Origin: Anabaena lutea FACHB-196
Lineage (GTDB): Bacteria > Cyanobacteriota > Cyanobacteriia > Cyanobacteriales > Nostocaceae
Length of the DNA stretch: 64,000 nucleotides
NCBI RefSeq assembly: GCF_014698305.1
Contig: NZ_JACJST010000012.1
Coordinates: 111,058 to 175,057, forward strand
Direction of reading: 5' to 3'
In this document: positions 54,958 through 64,000 of the stretch, piece after piece
Layout: each line of letters begins with the position of its first letter
How positions within the stretch are numbered: the first letter of the stretch is position 1
The notes under the pieces: generated by a model
Told to the model about the DNA's origin: nothing
The model's input: the letters and a program-made list of their open reading frames with translations, nothing else
Databases searched by the model: none
Made by a program: the position numbers and the translations under genes

Positions 54958-55689
54958 ATGAAAAGTAACTCATCCGAACCAAATAAAACCTTAACTCCAG
55001 AAATGGAATTTTCCGAAAAGTTGACTTTTCGGGATTATTTGATAGCTACTGAACAGAAAGCCAATAAACCTCTACCTATTTGGCGGTTCGTAGCCCCATT
55101 AATGGTACAAATTGGCTTAATTATGGCAGTTCCCACCCAAGCGATGTACACAGACATGACTGGGAAGTCAGTAATTTTGCAAACTGTACCTGTGAATACT
55201 AATAATGCGCTACAGGGATCTTCTTTGACCCTTGATTATAATATTTCTCGGAGCGAAACTCTGAGAAGACTACCGGGTTGGAGAGATTGGGTGAGGAGAA
55301 ATTCTGTGAGAAACGGACAAATAGCTCAGGGAAGTACTTTATACTTAATTTTGCAAGAACAACAATCTTCTGAACGTGGTTTTCCCAGGGCTTGGAGACC
55401 TATGCGAGTGAGTAGTAGTCTGCCTATGTACCTCCCCAATAATCAGGTAGCTTTAAAGGGTAATTATCAAAATGGTTTGATTAACTACGGCTTGGAAAAC
55501 TATTACCTGCAAGATGAACAACGGCAGCAAATTAACAATGATATCTTGCAAGCACAGGAAAACACAGACGGAGAGAGACCAGCAATAGCGGTACAAGTGA
55601 AAGTAGATCCTCAAGGTAATGCTGTACCGACGAGTATGTGGATTGGTGATCCTTCAAGTCAGCGCAGCTACCGCAATTATCGCTTTTAA
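54958..55689 (+). CDS. GDYXXLXY-domain-like membrane protein, partner of DUF2157
   Basis: The 243-residue protein has a cytoplasmic N-terminal segment of about 45 residues, one hydrophobic helix (FVAPLMVQIGLIMAVPTQ) and an extracytoplasmic part. The GDYxxLxY motif of the family is present only in a degenerate form, QGSSLTLDYNIS, where Gly and the final Leu-x-Tyr remain but the first Asp-Tyr are replaced. Context after the DUF2157 gene supports the family. Unknown role. A strong hairpin follows 23 bases past the stop codon. Confidence 0.72.
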   Translation: MKSNSSEPNKTLTPEMEFSEKLTFRDYLIATEQKANKPLPIWRFVAPLMVQIGLIMAVPTQAMYTDMTGKSVILQTVPVNTNNALQGSSLTLDYNISRSETLRRLPGWRDWVRRNSVRNGQIAQGSTLYLILQEQQSSERGFPRAWRPMRVSSSLPMYLPNNQVALKGNYQNGLINYGLENYYLQDEQRQQINNDILQAQENTDGERPAIAVQVKVDPQGNAVPTSMWIGDPSSQRSYRNYRF

Positions 55690-55711
55690 CAGTGAACAGT
55701 TATCAGAAGAT

Positions 55712-55744
55712 AGATCCCCGACTTCTCAAAAAAATCGGGGATCT
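55712..55744. terminator. Bidirectional hairpin terminator
   Basis: AGATCCCCGA (55712-55721) and TCGGGGATCT (55735-55744) form a perfect 10-bp stem with loop CTTCTCAAAAAAA. It sits between convergent genes, 5 bases from the stop codon of one and 22 from the other. Confidence 0.8.
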
Positions 55745-55749
55745 GAATA

Positions 55750-55989
55750 TTAGTCTTGGTGGCGTAAATTCCAAGCTGCACCAAAAGCAGCCCCAGCCCC
55801 AGCTAATAATCCAGTACTCATACCTTGAATAGTTTTTTCCACTATGTTTTGGGTCAGACATTCGCTGGTTACTGTATCAGCGTGCCAACACATTTTGCTT
55901 TCTGCCCACGCCGAGGTTCCGCCTAAAATAACACCAGATATACTACAGGAAACCACAAGGAGTAACAGGCGCTTACTTTTTATATCCAT
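55750..55989 (-). CDS. Small exported protein with Gly/Ala-rich C terminus
   Basis: The 79-residue protein has a signal peptide (MDIKSKRLLLLVVSCSISG to ...TSAWAES), a short mature domain with two Cys (KMCWHAD, SECLTQ) and a Gly/Ala-rich hydrophobic helix (GLLAGAGAAFGAAW) that may insert into membrane. It is not recognised. Good signal-peptide form and a terminator at its end support it as a real gene. Confidence 0.6.
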   Translation of the reverse strand: MDIKSKRLLLLVVSCSISGVILGGTSAWAESKMCWHADTVTSECLTQNIVEKTIQGMSTGLLAGAGAAFGAAWNLRHQD

Positions 55990-56241
55990 AGATGGATGCG
56001 TGAATTAGGATTCCAACTACTTTACACTCTTTTAGAAATAGTGGAGAAGAAATAGGCTTCGCCAAAGGTCCGATTGTCGTTATGACAAGGCAGAAGGAAG
56101 GAGGCAGAAGGGAATCTGAATCAGGATACCCAAGATTAAATGATGTACATGAGGAAAAAATACTAGATAATTATTGCTGATTAAATCCTGCCCATCTTCA
56201 AATCCTGTAAATCCTGATTCAGAGACATTCTTGCAATTCCC

Positions 56242-58077
56242 TTAGTCGATTTTCAAATTAAAAGGTAAGCGGGCATAAATTCCTTGAGGGTCGTTCATTT
56301 TCTGCAAAATAGTCATTTCCTGTTGCAATTTCTCAAATTCGGCAAGGAGGGGGTTAACTGGTTTGATTGGAGTTTTCTCCATCCCTAATTTTGCTTGTGC
56401 TTCTTCTAGTTTCCGCCCAAAGAAGCGTTCTTCAAAACTAGTAACTTGTGGATACTCTTGCAATTCCCAATCATTGCCTAATTTTGCTTGTTTGGCAGCG
56501 TATGCAATGGCAACATTTAGTCCGCCAATTTCATCAACTAACCCGATTTGTTTGGCTGCTGCACCTGACCAAACTCGCCCTTGAGCAATTTCTGCTACTT
56601 TTTGTTGGGGTAGTTTTCGACCTTGAGCAACTTTACTTAAAAACATATTGTAAATACGGTTAACGCTGCGTTGGTAAAGTGCCAATTCTTGGGGGGATTT
56701 GGGACGAGACACAGTTTGGTTATCGGCGTATTGGGCTGTTTTTACTGTATCCCAAGTAATACCGTTGTTGTTTGCTAACTTTTGACCATTGAACAGCACG
56801 CCAAACACGCCTATAGAGCCTGTGATGGTGTTAGGTTCAGCAAAAATGCGGTTTGAATCGCTGGCAATCCAATAACCACCAGAGGCGGCAACATCGCCCA
56901 TTGAGACGACAACTGGTTTGACTTGCCGAGTTAGTTTTATTTCTCGCTGAATAACTTCGGCTGCGGAGGCGCTACCACCTGGGCTATTAATTCTTAAAAC
57001 GACAGATTTCACATCTTGATCTTGGCGAATTTTGTTGAAGATTTTGGCGAAGCGATCGCCTCCTACTTCTCCATCTTCCCCTTTACCATCGACGATTTCG
57101 CCTTCAGCATAGACTACAGCAATTTTATTTTCTGAGTTGCGTTCTGCACCGATTGATTTATCCCTAACTTCGGCATAATCACTAATGTTAATTTGGCGGA
57201 AGCTTTTATCGTTTTTATCGCTGGTAGTTAACTTTTTTAAGTCAGTTACCACTTCATCTATGTAAGCCACCTGATCTACTAAACCGTTGGCTTTAGCGGA
57301 TGAGGCTTCTAGGATAGCTTGATTATCTGCGATCGCTTGCAACTTCTCTGGTGGAATTTTCCGGCTTGTCCCGACAGATGTCCGCCATTCTCCCCACACG
57401 TCATCTAATAATTTCTGGGTTTGTTGCCGATTTTCTGGACTCAGTTTATCTAATATAAACGGTTCTACTGCTCCTTTAAATTTCCCTACCCGCACGACCT
57501 GAACACCAACACCGTATTTCTGCAATGCTCCCGTCAAAAACATCGGTTGTGAACTCAAACCGTTGATTTCCATTAGTCCTACGGGATTGAGGACGATATT
57601 ATTAGCTACCGAACTGAGATAATATTCTCGTTCACTCCAGTCTGAGCCGTATGCGACAATCTTTTTACCAGAACCACGGAACTTATCTAGTCCTTGACGG
57701 ATTTCTTTGAGGGAAGCATAGCCGAGTCCACTAGCTGCGGGTGACTTGGTAGCGTCTATATAAATACCCACAATCCGTGGATCACGCTGTGCTTTTTCAA
57801 GGGTTTCTATAACTTTGCGGAGTGTAATGCTATCTTCATTTGTACCTGTTAGGGTTTTTTGCAGAAATCTACTGGAACTCGGTTCGCTATCTGTGATTTT
57901 CATGGATAAGTCAAAAACCAGCACTGACTTATCTTTGACTTGTGGCCCCGTATCTTTGGAAGTAGTCGCAAGGATAATTAGGAACAATAAGCCTAAAGTA
58001 CCGATACCAGAGAAAATAGTCAGTCCTAGTAAGCTACCAATTAAACTGGCAAAAGTTTGTTTGAGGAAATTATTCAT
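56242..58077 (-). CDS. sppA: Signal peptide peptidase SppA (67K type)
   Basis: This membrane protease of family S49 degrades cleaved signal peptides and, in cyanobacteria, may also act on light-harvesting proteins under strong light. The 611-residue protein has one N-terminal transmembrane helix (about 14-36) and two tandem S49 domains. The Ser nucleophile is in MGDVAASGGYWIASD, and RINSPGGSASAAEVIQREI and NTITGSIGVFGV are conserved. The Lys of the dyad is expected in the first domain (KKIVAYGSDWSEREYYLS region). It is monocistronic. Confidence 0.93.
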   Translation of the reverse strand: MNNFLKQTFASLIGSLLGLTIFSGIGTLGLLFLIILATTSKDTGPQVKDKSVLVFDLSMKITDSEPSSSRFLQKTLTGTNEDSITLRKVIETLEKAQRDPRIVGIYIDATKSPAASGLGYASLKEIRQGLDKFRGSGKKIVAYGSDWSEREYYLSSVANNIVLNPVGLMEINGLSSQPMFLTGALQKYGVGVQVVRVGKFKGAVEPFILDKLSPENRQQTQKLLDDVWGEWRTSVGTSRKIPPEKLQAIADNQAILEASSAKANGLVDQVAYIDEVVTDLKKLTTSDKNDKSFRQINISDYAEVRDKSIGAERNSENKIAVVYAEGEIVDGKGEDGEVGGDRFAKIFNKIRQDQDVKSVVLRINSPGGSASAAEVIQREIKLTRQVKPVVVSMGDVAASGGYWIASDSNRIFAEPNTITGSIGVFGVLFNGQKLANNNGITWDTVKTAQYADNQTVSRPKSPQELALYQRSVNRIYNMFLSKVAQGRKLPQQKVAEIAQGRVWSGAAAKQIGLVDEIGGLNVAIAYAAKQAKLGNDWELQEYPQVTSFEERFFGRKLEEAQAKLGMEKTPIKPVNPLLAEFEKLQQEMTILQKMNDPQGIYARLPFNLKID

Positions 58078-58242
58078 TTAGTTATTAGTTATTAGTTATT
58101 GGTCATAGCAGGGAACAGGGAACAGGGTTAAAAGTTTTTCTGTGTCTGAGTTTATTATCACTGTATGTCCTAACTTACCTAGCAACTGCTATGTTAGTCA
58201 TTAGTCAAAAACCAATGACTAAGAAAAAACAAGTTGTTTTCT

Positions 58243-59292
58243 TTATTGTATGCTTTGTAGACTGTCCGATTGCTTTAAGTGATACAAAGTTCTGTTACCA
58301 GTACAGAATAATACGGTGGTGATTTCGGCAATTAATACCTCTACTAACTCTTGCAGGGCAGTTTCCGATACATCTGCTGCTTGCAGGAAGGGCATTGCTA
58401 AACCGGCGATATCTGCTCCTAATGCGATCGCTTTGGCGACATCTAAGCCATGACGTAACCCCCCAGAAGCAATTAAGGGGATTTGAGGAAACTGAGCGCG
58501 AATGCTGGTAATACATTCTGCTGTTGGTAAACCCCAATCAGCAAAAGTCCTCCCCAAACGCCGCTGTAATGCAGTTTCTGCCCGTTCGCTTTCCACCAAC
58601 GCCCAAGATGTACCACCTGCACCAGCCACATCAATGGCTTGTACTCCCACAGATATGAGTTTTTCTGCCATGACAGCGGAAATGCCGTTACCTACTTCTT
58701 TAGCAATTACAGGTACTGGTAACTTACTGCATAAGTTAGATATTTTGTCAAATAAGCCCCGGAAATTTGTATCACCTCTAGGTTGAATGAATTCTTGCAA
58801 AGGGTTGATGTGTAAAATCAAAGCATCTGCTTCTAAAATATCAATAATTCGCAGACATTCATCAACGCCACATTGATAATTAAGTTGCACTGCACCCAAG
58901 TTGGCAAATAGAAGTACATCAGGAGCATATTTGCGAATAGCGAAGGTGTCAGCAACTTGGGGTTTTTCTACTGCTACACGCTGGGAACCCACACCCATTG
59001 CTAGTTTATATCGTTGGGCGACTTCTGCCAAACGACGGTTAATCATTCCTGCGCGTTCTGTTCCCCCAGTCATGGAGGAAATTAACAACGGTGCATTCAG
59101 GCTTTTTCCTAAAAAATTGGTGCTGATATCGATGTCAGTGCGATCGCATTCTGGTAAGCAACAATGGGTAAAACGATAGCGTTCTAGTCCAGTAGTGACT
59201 TGCTGACATTGAACATCTTCCTCTAGACAGATGCGGATGTGATCTGCTTTGCGATTTTGGGTTTCTGCTGGGGTGCTGGTAGGAGGGTTCAC
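58243..59292 (-). CDS. fni: Type 2 isopentenyl-diphosphate delta-isomerase
   Basis: This FMN- and NADPH-dependent enzyme interconverts IPP and DMAPP for carotenoids, phytol and quinones. The 349-residue protein has the expected signature: [66 protein letters not shown] and [18 protein letters not shown] (FMN phosphate-binding). It is not homologous to type 1 isomerase. It is divergent from the large exoprotein gene (242 bases between). Confidence 0.95.
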   Translation of the reverse strand: MNPPTSTPAETQNRKADHIRICLEEDVQCQQVTTGLERYRFTHCCLPECDRTDIDISTNFLGKSLNAPLLISSMTGGTERAGMINRRLAEVAQRYKLAMGVGSQRVAVEKPQVADTFAIRKYAPDVLLFANLGAVQLNYQCGVDECLRIIDILEADALILHINPLQEFIQPRGDTNFRGLFDKISNLCSKLPVPVIAKEVGNGISAVMAEKLISVGVQAIDVAGAGGTSWALVESERAETALQRRLGRTFADWGLPTAECITSIRAQFPQIPLIASGGLRHGLDVAKAIALGADIAGLAMPFLQAADVSETALQELVEVLIAEITTVLFCTGNRTLYHLKQSDSLQSIQ

Positions 59293-59351
59293 AGATAATT
59301 ATTCCAAGCTTTTACCTTCATTATTGTGACAGTCCATAGAAAATTTGTAGA

Positions 59352-59370
59352 GGTTTAGCATTGCTAAACC
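59352..59370. repeat. GGTTTAGC-ATT-GCTAAACC hairpin
   Basis: An 8-bp perfect stem with a three-base loop in the spacer between fni and the exoprotein gene. The same core with longer arms occurs at 63605-63625 and 63749-63777, so it is a dispersed repeat of the 3'-terminal region. Confidence 0.8.
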
Positions 59371-59534
59371 CTTACTCGTCTCATCTGCATAGCAAAGTGA
59401 TTCATCATTAAAAATACAACATCCTTCATTAAAACTTTATACTCAACTCCATGAGGAACACCATAGACTTAATTATACCAAGTCAAAAAGCATCACAACA
59501 TATATCGTTTAATAGCGACAAGGTGTAAATACTA

Positions 59535-62500
59535 ATGGATGAATTCATACTACAAAGCAATCAGGGTCTCTCCAATCCTTTTCCTGGACTGGAAAACAAC
59601 GGTTTTTTGGATATTGTCAGTCCTCTTCAGACAACTCGTGGTAATACAGAAAGTCTTCGTCTATTGCGATTATCGACGATTGAAGCAGAACAACAGTGGT
59701 CTAATCTTATTCCTGAGAGACTATCATATAGTAACATTTTTGGCTGGCAGTCTTCTAGTAATCACAGTGTTGTCGGTCAATTATTAACAGTTCAACAAGC
59801 TACTCTATCTACAGTTACCATTAGTGCTACAGATGCAAATGCGGCTGAAACTATAGCTGGACAGGGAGCAAATCCTGGTCTATTTACCCTCACACGCACG
59901 GGAAATATCGCTTCATCTCTAAAAGTCAATTACACAATTTCCGGTACAGCAACGAATGGGACAGATTACCAAACATTAACTAATAGTATTACTTTTGCAG
60001 CGGGTTTATCGACAGCGATAATTAATGTCACTCCTAGTGATGATACTGTATTTGAGGGAAATGAAACAGTTATTCTCAATTTAGCAAGTAGTGCAAATTA
60101 CACTTTAGGAACTGCGAAAACTGCTACTGTTAATATTGCTGATAATGATAAACCAACAATTACTATTAGTGCTACAGATGCAAGTGCAGCAGAAACATTA
60201 ACTGGACAAACTGCAAATCCTGGTAAGTTTACTCTGACACGTACAGGAACTACAGCTTCATCTTTGACAGTTAATTATACAGTTGCAGGTACGGCAACAA
60301 ATGGAACAGATTACCAAACATTAACTAAGATTGCTACTTTTGCAGCAGGTTCTTCTACTGCAATAATTAATCTGAGTCCCATTGATGATGCTGTCTATGA
60401 GGGAAATGAGACAGCAATAGTTACATTAGCAAGCGCTACAAGTTACATTTTAGGAACTTCAAAAACTGGTACTGTTAATTTAGTTGATAATGACAAACCG
60501 ACAATTACTATTAGTGCGACAGATGCAAGTGCAGCAGAAACATTAACTGGACAAACTGCAAATCCTGGTAGGTTGACTCTGACGCGTACAGGAAATAAAA
60601 CTGCTGCTTTAACTGTTAGTTATACAGTTGCGGGTACGGCTACTAATGGGACAGATTATAATACTTTAACTAAGACAGTGACTTTTGCGGCTGGTTCAGC
60701 TACGGCATTAATTGATGTCAATGTCAAAGATGATACGGCTATTGAGGGGAATGAGACTGTTATTGTTACTTTAGCAAGCGGTACAAGTTACATTTTAGGA
60801 ACTGCGAAAGCTGCTACTGTTAATTTGGTTGATAATGATTCATCAACTAATGTTAAACCGACTATTACTATTAGTGCTACAGATGCAAATGCAGGGGAAA
60901 CTTTAACTGGACAAACTGCAAATCCTGGTAAGTTTACTCTGACGCGTACAGGAAGTACAGCTTCATCTTTGACGGTTAATTATTCTGTTGCTGGTACGGC
61001 AACAAATGGGACAGATTACAATAATTTGAGTGGTACTGCCACTTTCTCTGCTGGTGCATCGACGGCATTGATTAATGTTAATTCCATTGATGATTCATTG
61101 GTTGAAGGTAATGAAACTGTGATAGTTACTCTCAGTTCTAATGCGGCTTATAATTTGGGTGCTGTTAAGACCGCAACAGTAACTATTGCTGATAATGATA
61201 AACTGGTCAGTAAAACAGATTTAATTCATTTTGCCAGTAGCGATTATCTGATCGTTTGGTCTGCTAATGGTGACGGAACTTTTACGGTTGGTCAGCATTA
61301 TACTCCCCGTAGTGGTTATAACATGGGGGCTAATAACTATAACTTTACGACAGGAGATTTTAATGGAGATGGTAAGACAGATTTAATTCATTTTGCAAAT
61401 AGCAATTATCTGATTGTTTGGTTAGCTAATAGTGATGGAACTTTCAATGTAGGTTCACACTATACTCCTTGGAATGGTTATTTTGTGGCCAGTAATAAGT
61501 ACAACTTTAAAACAGGGGATTTTAATGGAGATGGTAAGACAGATTTAATTCATTTTGTCAATAATGATTATGCTAATGTTTGGTTAAGTAAAGGAGATGG
61601 AACTTTTGATGTTCCTTCTTTCACTCCCAGTAGTGGTTATTCAATTGGTGCTAATAACTATAACTTTAAGACAGGGGATTTCAATGGAGATGGTAAGACA
61701 GATTTAATTCATTTTGACAATCCTGACTCTCTTCATCTGTGGTTAGCTAATGGTGATGGAACATTCACAATTAAACCAAGTTATGCTCCTTGGAATGGCT
61801 ATTGGATGGCTAATAATAACTACAACTTTAAGACAGGAGATTTTAATGGAGATGGAAAAACAGATTTAATTCATTTTATTAATAATGATTATACTCATGT
61901 TTGGTTAAGTAAAGGAGATGGAACTTTTGATGTTCCTTCTTTCACTCCCAGTAGTGGTTATTCAATTGGTGCTAATAACTATAACTTTAAGACAGGGGAT
62001 TTCAATGGAGATGGGAAAACAGATTTAATTCATTTTGACAATCCTGACTCTCTTCATCTGTGGTTAGCTAATGGTGATGGAACATTCACAATTAAACCAA
62101 GTTATGCTCCTTGGAATGGCTATTGGATGGCTAATAATAACTACAATTTTAAGACAGGTGATTTTAATGGAGATGGGAAAACAGATTTAATTCATTTTGT
62201 TAACAATGATTATGCTCATGTTTGGTTAAGTAAAGGGGATGGAACTTTTGATGTTCCCTCTTTTACACCCCGTAGTGGTTATAACATGAGTGCTAATGAC
62301 TATAACTTCAAGACAGGGAACTTTAATGATGATGGTAGTAGCTCTGTTAGCCATACTGAAGATATTGTTAAATATCAACCTTTTAATGATAGTCCTGATA
62401 CCTCCAAAGAATGGGCTGCTACAGTTTATAAAACTAGCGGATTTCCTTCAGTAAATATTAACGATCATCTATCTGGTGAAATTGGTACGATTAAAATTGC

Positions 62501-63587
62501 TAGACGCAATGATGGTAAAGAAGGGATTAGTGCTTATTGGGAGTATGGTTCACCAAATGGGGATGCACGTCTCCCTGTTGATAACTTTATAGTTCGCGCT
62601 CATACTGTCAGTCATTTTGAGGCTGGTCAAGAATATAAGTTCCGTTTTCTAGCTGATGATCGTATCCTGCTTGCTGCCTATGGTGTATGGGGGATTACCA
62701 CACCTCCGCAAAATATTACACCTGAAAATCAATGGGTAGAGGCTTTTGGATATAAAGAAGTCACCTATAAGTTTTCTACGACAGGTTGGTACGCTTTATA
62801 TTTCCAGATGTGGGAACAGTCGCTTCATGGTCATGTCGATGTGTCTTGGGAGAAGGTTAATACAACAGTATATCGTCCTAATGTTGAAACAGTATTAAGA
62901 GATTTCTTCAGTAATACAAACAATACTAATGGTCAAAACTGGAGTCAAAAAACTATTACTGAAATGTGGGATCGTGTTAGTGGTGAAAGCGCCCAGTTTC
63001 CTACAAATAGTTATGCTAGTGGAGATATATGGCAAGTAGATATGCCTTCTGAGGTATATGGTGTTTATCAGGATTTATCGAATACAATGTTTGGTTCTGT
63101 TAAAATCCTAACAACCGGTTATGCCTATGATTATGGATATTATCTAGATCTTGGCGCACATTCAGCTTTAGATATTTCAGCAAATAATGGAACAAGCATT
63201 AAATCAGCAGTTAATGGTATTGTTGTTGATAATAGACCGCAGTATTACAACGGTTCATTTAATGGCTATTGGGTAGCTGTAGATGAATTAAATACAGCAG
63301 GTCAAAAAACAGGTCGTCGTTGGTGGTATGGACACTTAGCAACAAATTCTCTAAGCATAGGTAGTCAAGTTACGGCTGGACAAACAGTTTTAGGTACAGT
63401 AGGTCAAGGTCATGTTCATTTAGGTGTAGTTAGTACCTATACAACTTATAGCACTTCCATGTATGGCAATGAAGTTAGAAATGGAAGTACATCTGCTGGC
63501 TATACAAATGCCGTTCAAGATGTACTCAATCGTACTATGAATCCTTTACAGGCTTATTGGAAGTCAAGAAATGGAATCAAAGAATAA
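59535..63587 (+). CDS. Large exoprotein: Calx-beta repeats, FG-GAP/VCBS repeats and M23 metallopeptidase-like domain
   Basis: The protein has 1350 residues. After a 90-residue leader without Sec signal come four Calx-beta units (from about 93 to 550; each has ITISATDA, TLTRTG, AGTATNGTDY, EGNE and DND, with likely Ca2+-binding acids), then seven FG-GAP-type units (about 558-935; GDFNGDGKTDLIHF). A beta-rich PA14-like region (about 950-1115) follows, then an M23-like domain (about 1200-1310): HSALDIS (His-x3-Asp), YGHLAT and GHVHLGV (His-x-His) give a complete zinc site. It is probably secreted by a type 1 system and acts on peptidoglycan; both points are inferred. Confidence 0.88.
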   Translation: MDEFILQSNQGLSNPFPGLENNGFLDIVSPLQTTRGNTESLRLLRLSTIEAEQQWSNLIPERLSYSNIFGWQSSSNHSVVGQLLTVQQATLSTVTISATDANAAETIAGQGANPGLFTLTRTGNIASSLKVNYTISGTATNGTDYQTLTNSITFAAGLSTAIINVTPSDDTVFEGNETVILNLASSANYTLGTAKTATVNIADNDKPTITISATDASAAETLTGQTANPGKFTLTRTGTTASSLTVNYTVAGTATNGTDYQTLTKIATFAAGSSTAIINLSPIDDAVYEGNETAIVTLASATSYILGTSKTGTVNLVDNDKPTITISATDASAAETLTGQTANPGRLTLTRTGNKTAALTVSYTVAGTATNGTDYNTLTKTVTFAAGSATALIDVNVKDDTAIEGNETVIVTLASGTSYILGTAKAATVNLVDNDSSTNVKPTITISATDANAGETLTGQTANPGKFTLTRTGSTASSLTVNYSVAGTATNGTDYNNLSGTATFSAGASTALINVNSIDDSLVEGNETVIVTLSSNAAYNLGAVKTATVTIADNDKLVSKTDLIHFASSDYLIVWSANGDGTFTVGQHYTPRSGYNMGANNYNFTTGDFNGDGKTDLIHFANSNYLIVWLANSDGTFNVGSHYTPWNGYFVASNKYNFKTGDFNGDGKTDLIHFVNNDYANVWLSKGDGTFDVPSFTPSSGYSIGANNYNFKTGDFNGDGKTDLIHFDNPDSLHLWLANGDGTFTIKPSYAPWNGYWMANNNYNFKTGDFNGDGKTDLIHFINNDYTHVWLSKGDGTFDVPSFTPSSGYSIGANNYNFKTGDFNGDGKTDLIHFDNPDSLHLWLANGDGTFTIKPSYAPWNGYWMANNNYNFKTGDFNGDGKTDLIHFVNNDYAHVWLSKGDGTFDVPSFTPRSGYNMSANDYNFKTGNFNDDGSSSVSHTEDIVKYQPFNDSPDTSKEWAATVYKTSGFPSVNINDHLSGEIGTIKIARRNDGKEGISAYWEYGSPNGDARLPVDNFIVRAHTVSHFEAGQEYKFRFLADDRILLAAYGVWGITTPPQNITPENQWVEAFGYKEVTYKFSTTGWYALYFQMWEQSLHGHVDVSWEKVNTTVYRPNVETVLRDFFSNTNNTNGQNWSQKTITEMWDRVSGESAQFPTNSYASGDIWQVDMPSEVYGVYQDLSNTMFGSVKILTTGYAYDYGYYLDLGAHSALDISANNGTSIKSAVNGIVVDNRPQYYNGSFNGYWVAVDELNTAGQKTGRRWWYGHLATNSLSIGSQVTAGQTVLGTVGQGHVHLGVVSTYTTYSTSMYGNEVRNGSTSAGYTNAVQDVLNRTMNPLQAYWKSRNGIKE
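61531..62172 (+). repeat. Tandem 321-base duplication inside the exoprotein gene
   Basis: Positions 61531-61851 and 61852-62172 are near-identical copies of a 107-codon pair of FG-GAP units (a VNNDY-type and a DNPDS-type unit). A third VNNDY-type unit starts at 62173. Only a few base differences are visible, so the duplication is recent. Confidence 0.9.
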
Positions 63588-64000
63588 GCAGGTGTAGGTA
63601 GTAGGGGTTTAGCAGTGCTAAACCCTTACGATATTGGGAACAATGTTGGTAAATATTAGGTCATTTCCATATCTAAAAATGTCGAAAATCAAGATAATTA
63701 ATCAACATCAAAACCATCATAAATTTGTCACTGTTAGTTAGTCGTTGGGTAGGGGTTTAGCAATGCTAAACCCCTACGATATCGGGTACACAAACCCATA
63801 AAATATCAGATACAATATTGGTCAATATCAGGATATTTAAAGATAGATTAATGTCGAAAATCAAGATAATTAATCAACATCAAAACCATCATAAATTTGC
63901 TGAAGGGGAGACAAAGAAGGCTGGAAACAGTACAGTGTAAAGAATGTGACGATTTATGGTAGAAAAAGATAGGTCAGGTATTGTCAATAAGACCTATCTA
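63588..64000. repeat. Duplicated spacer block after the exoprotein gene
   Basis: No gene is supported. Two hairpins (63605-63625; 63749-63777, the second a perfect 13-bp stem GTAGGGGTTTAGC-AAT-GCTAAACCCCTAC) are each followed by an identical 49-base stretch starting ATGTCGAAAATCAAG (63679-63727; 63851-63899). A block of about 120-150 bases was duplicated in the same orientation. Confidence 0.85.

Overview
The window looks like chromosome of a filamentous, probably heterocyst-forming cyanobacterium (order Nostocales, Nostoc/Anabaena-like). The evidence is a phycocyanin operon (cpcBACDEF-G1-G2-G4) with gene lengths and order close to those of Anabaena, many HIP1-type GCGATCGC sites, low GC, heptameric STRR repeats and other dispersed Nostocales repeats, and cyanobacterial signalling architectures: PATAN-REC, zinc ribbon-Ser/Thr kinase-GUN4, a multi-PAS histidine kinase and REC-GAF-GGDEF. 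No phage module, plasmid module, CRISPR array or intact transposase gene was seen.

Layout. 1-9.8 kb: tail of a membrane protein, acetolactate synthase (ilvB) with a zinc-ribbon tail, a PBP4-type D-Ala-D-Ala carboxypeptidase, an FHA membrane protein, a NurA-type nuclease, a TPR protein, a HAD hydrolase and small unknown genes, including an overlapping 65-aa/168-aa pair that resembles a toxin-tip/immunity couple. 9.8-16.3 kb: bifunctional PutA, then a lipoprotein with two oxidoreductase-molybdopterin-like domains overlapping a membrane class III nucleotide cyclase, and an HD-type phosphohydrolase. 16.4-23.1 kb (minus strand): phycocyanin subunits, rod linkers, the CpcE/F bilin lyase and three rod-core linkers, with a large structured spacer between cpcA and cpcC. 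23.7-31 kb: RluD-type pseudouridine synthase, a 1.8 kb gene-poor gap, a PATAN-REC regulator, siroheme genes (cobA and a CbiX-type chelatase), and a TetR regulator divergent from a thioesterase and two small membrane proteins with palindromic operators between them.

31-44 kb: GUN4-type kinase, tRNA-His(GTG), peptidoglycan-binding protein, Ca2+/H+ antiporter, GH57/DUF3536 protein, DUF2252 protein and a bacterial dynamin-like GTPase. 44-51 kb: an array of short tandem repeats, then a diguanylate cyclase response regulator followed by a large PAS histidine kinase. 51-59.3 kb: proline iminopeptidase, NOL1/NOP2/Sun-type RNA methyltransferase, a DUF2157/GDYXXLXY-like membrane pair, SppA and type 2 IPP isomerase. 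59.5-63.6 kb: a 1350-aa exoprotein with Calx-beta, FG-GAP/VCBS and M23 metallopeptidase-like domains.

The least ordinary material is of three kinds: (1) dispersed repeats that have entered coding genes (the putA linker, the histidine kinase ATPase domain, and the 3' ends of two unrelated genes); (2) differences in the cpc locus (no cpcG3/CpcL-type gene and no pec genes beside cpcB); and (3) uncommon protein combinations (molybdopterin-like lipoprotein plus cyclase, Calx-beta/FG-GAP/M23 exoprotein, the 65+168-aa pair). All functional names come from motif reading without database searches.
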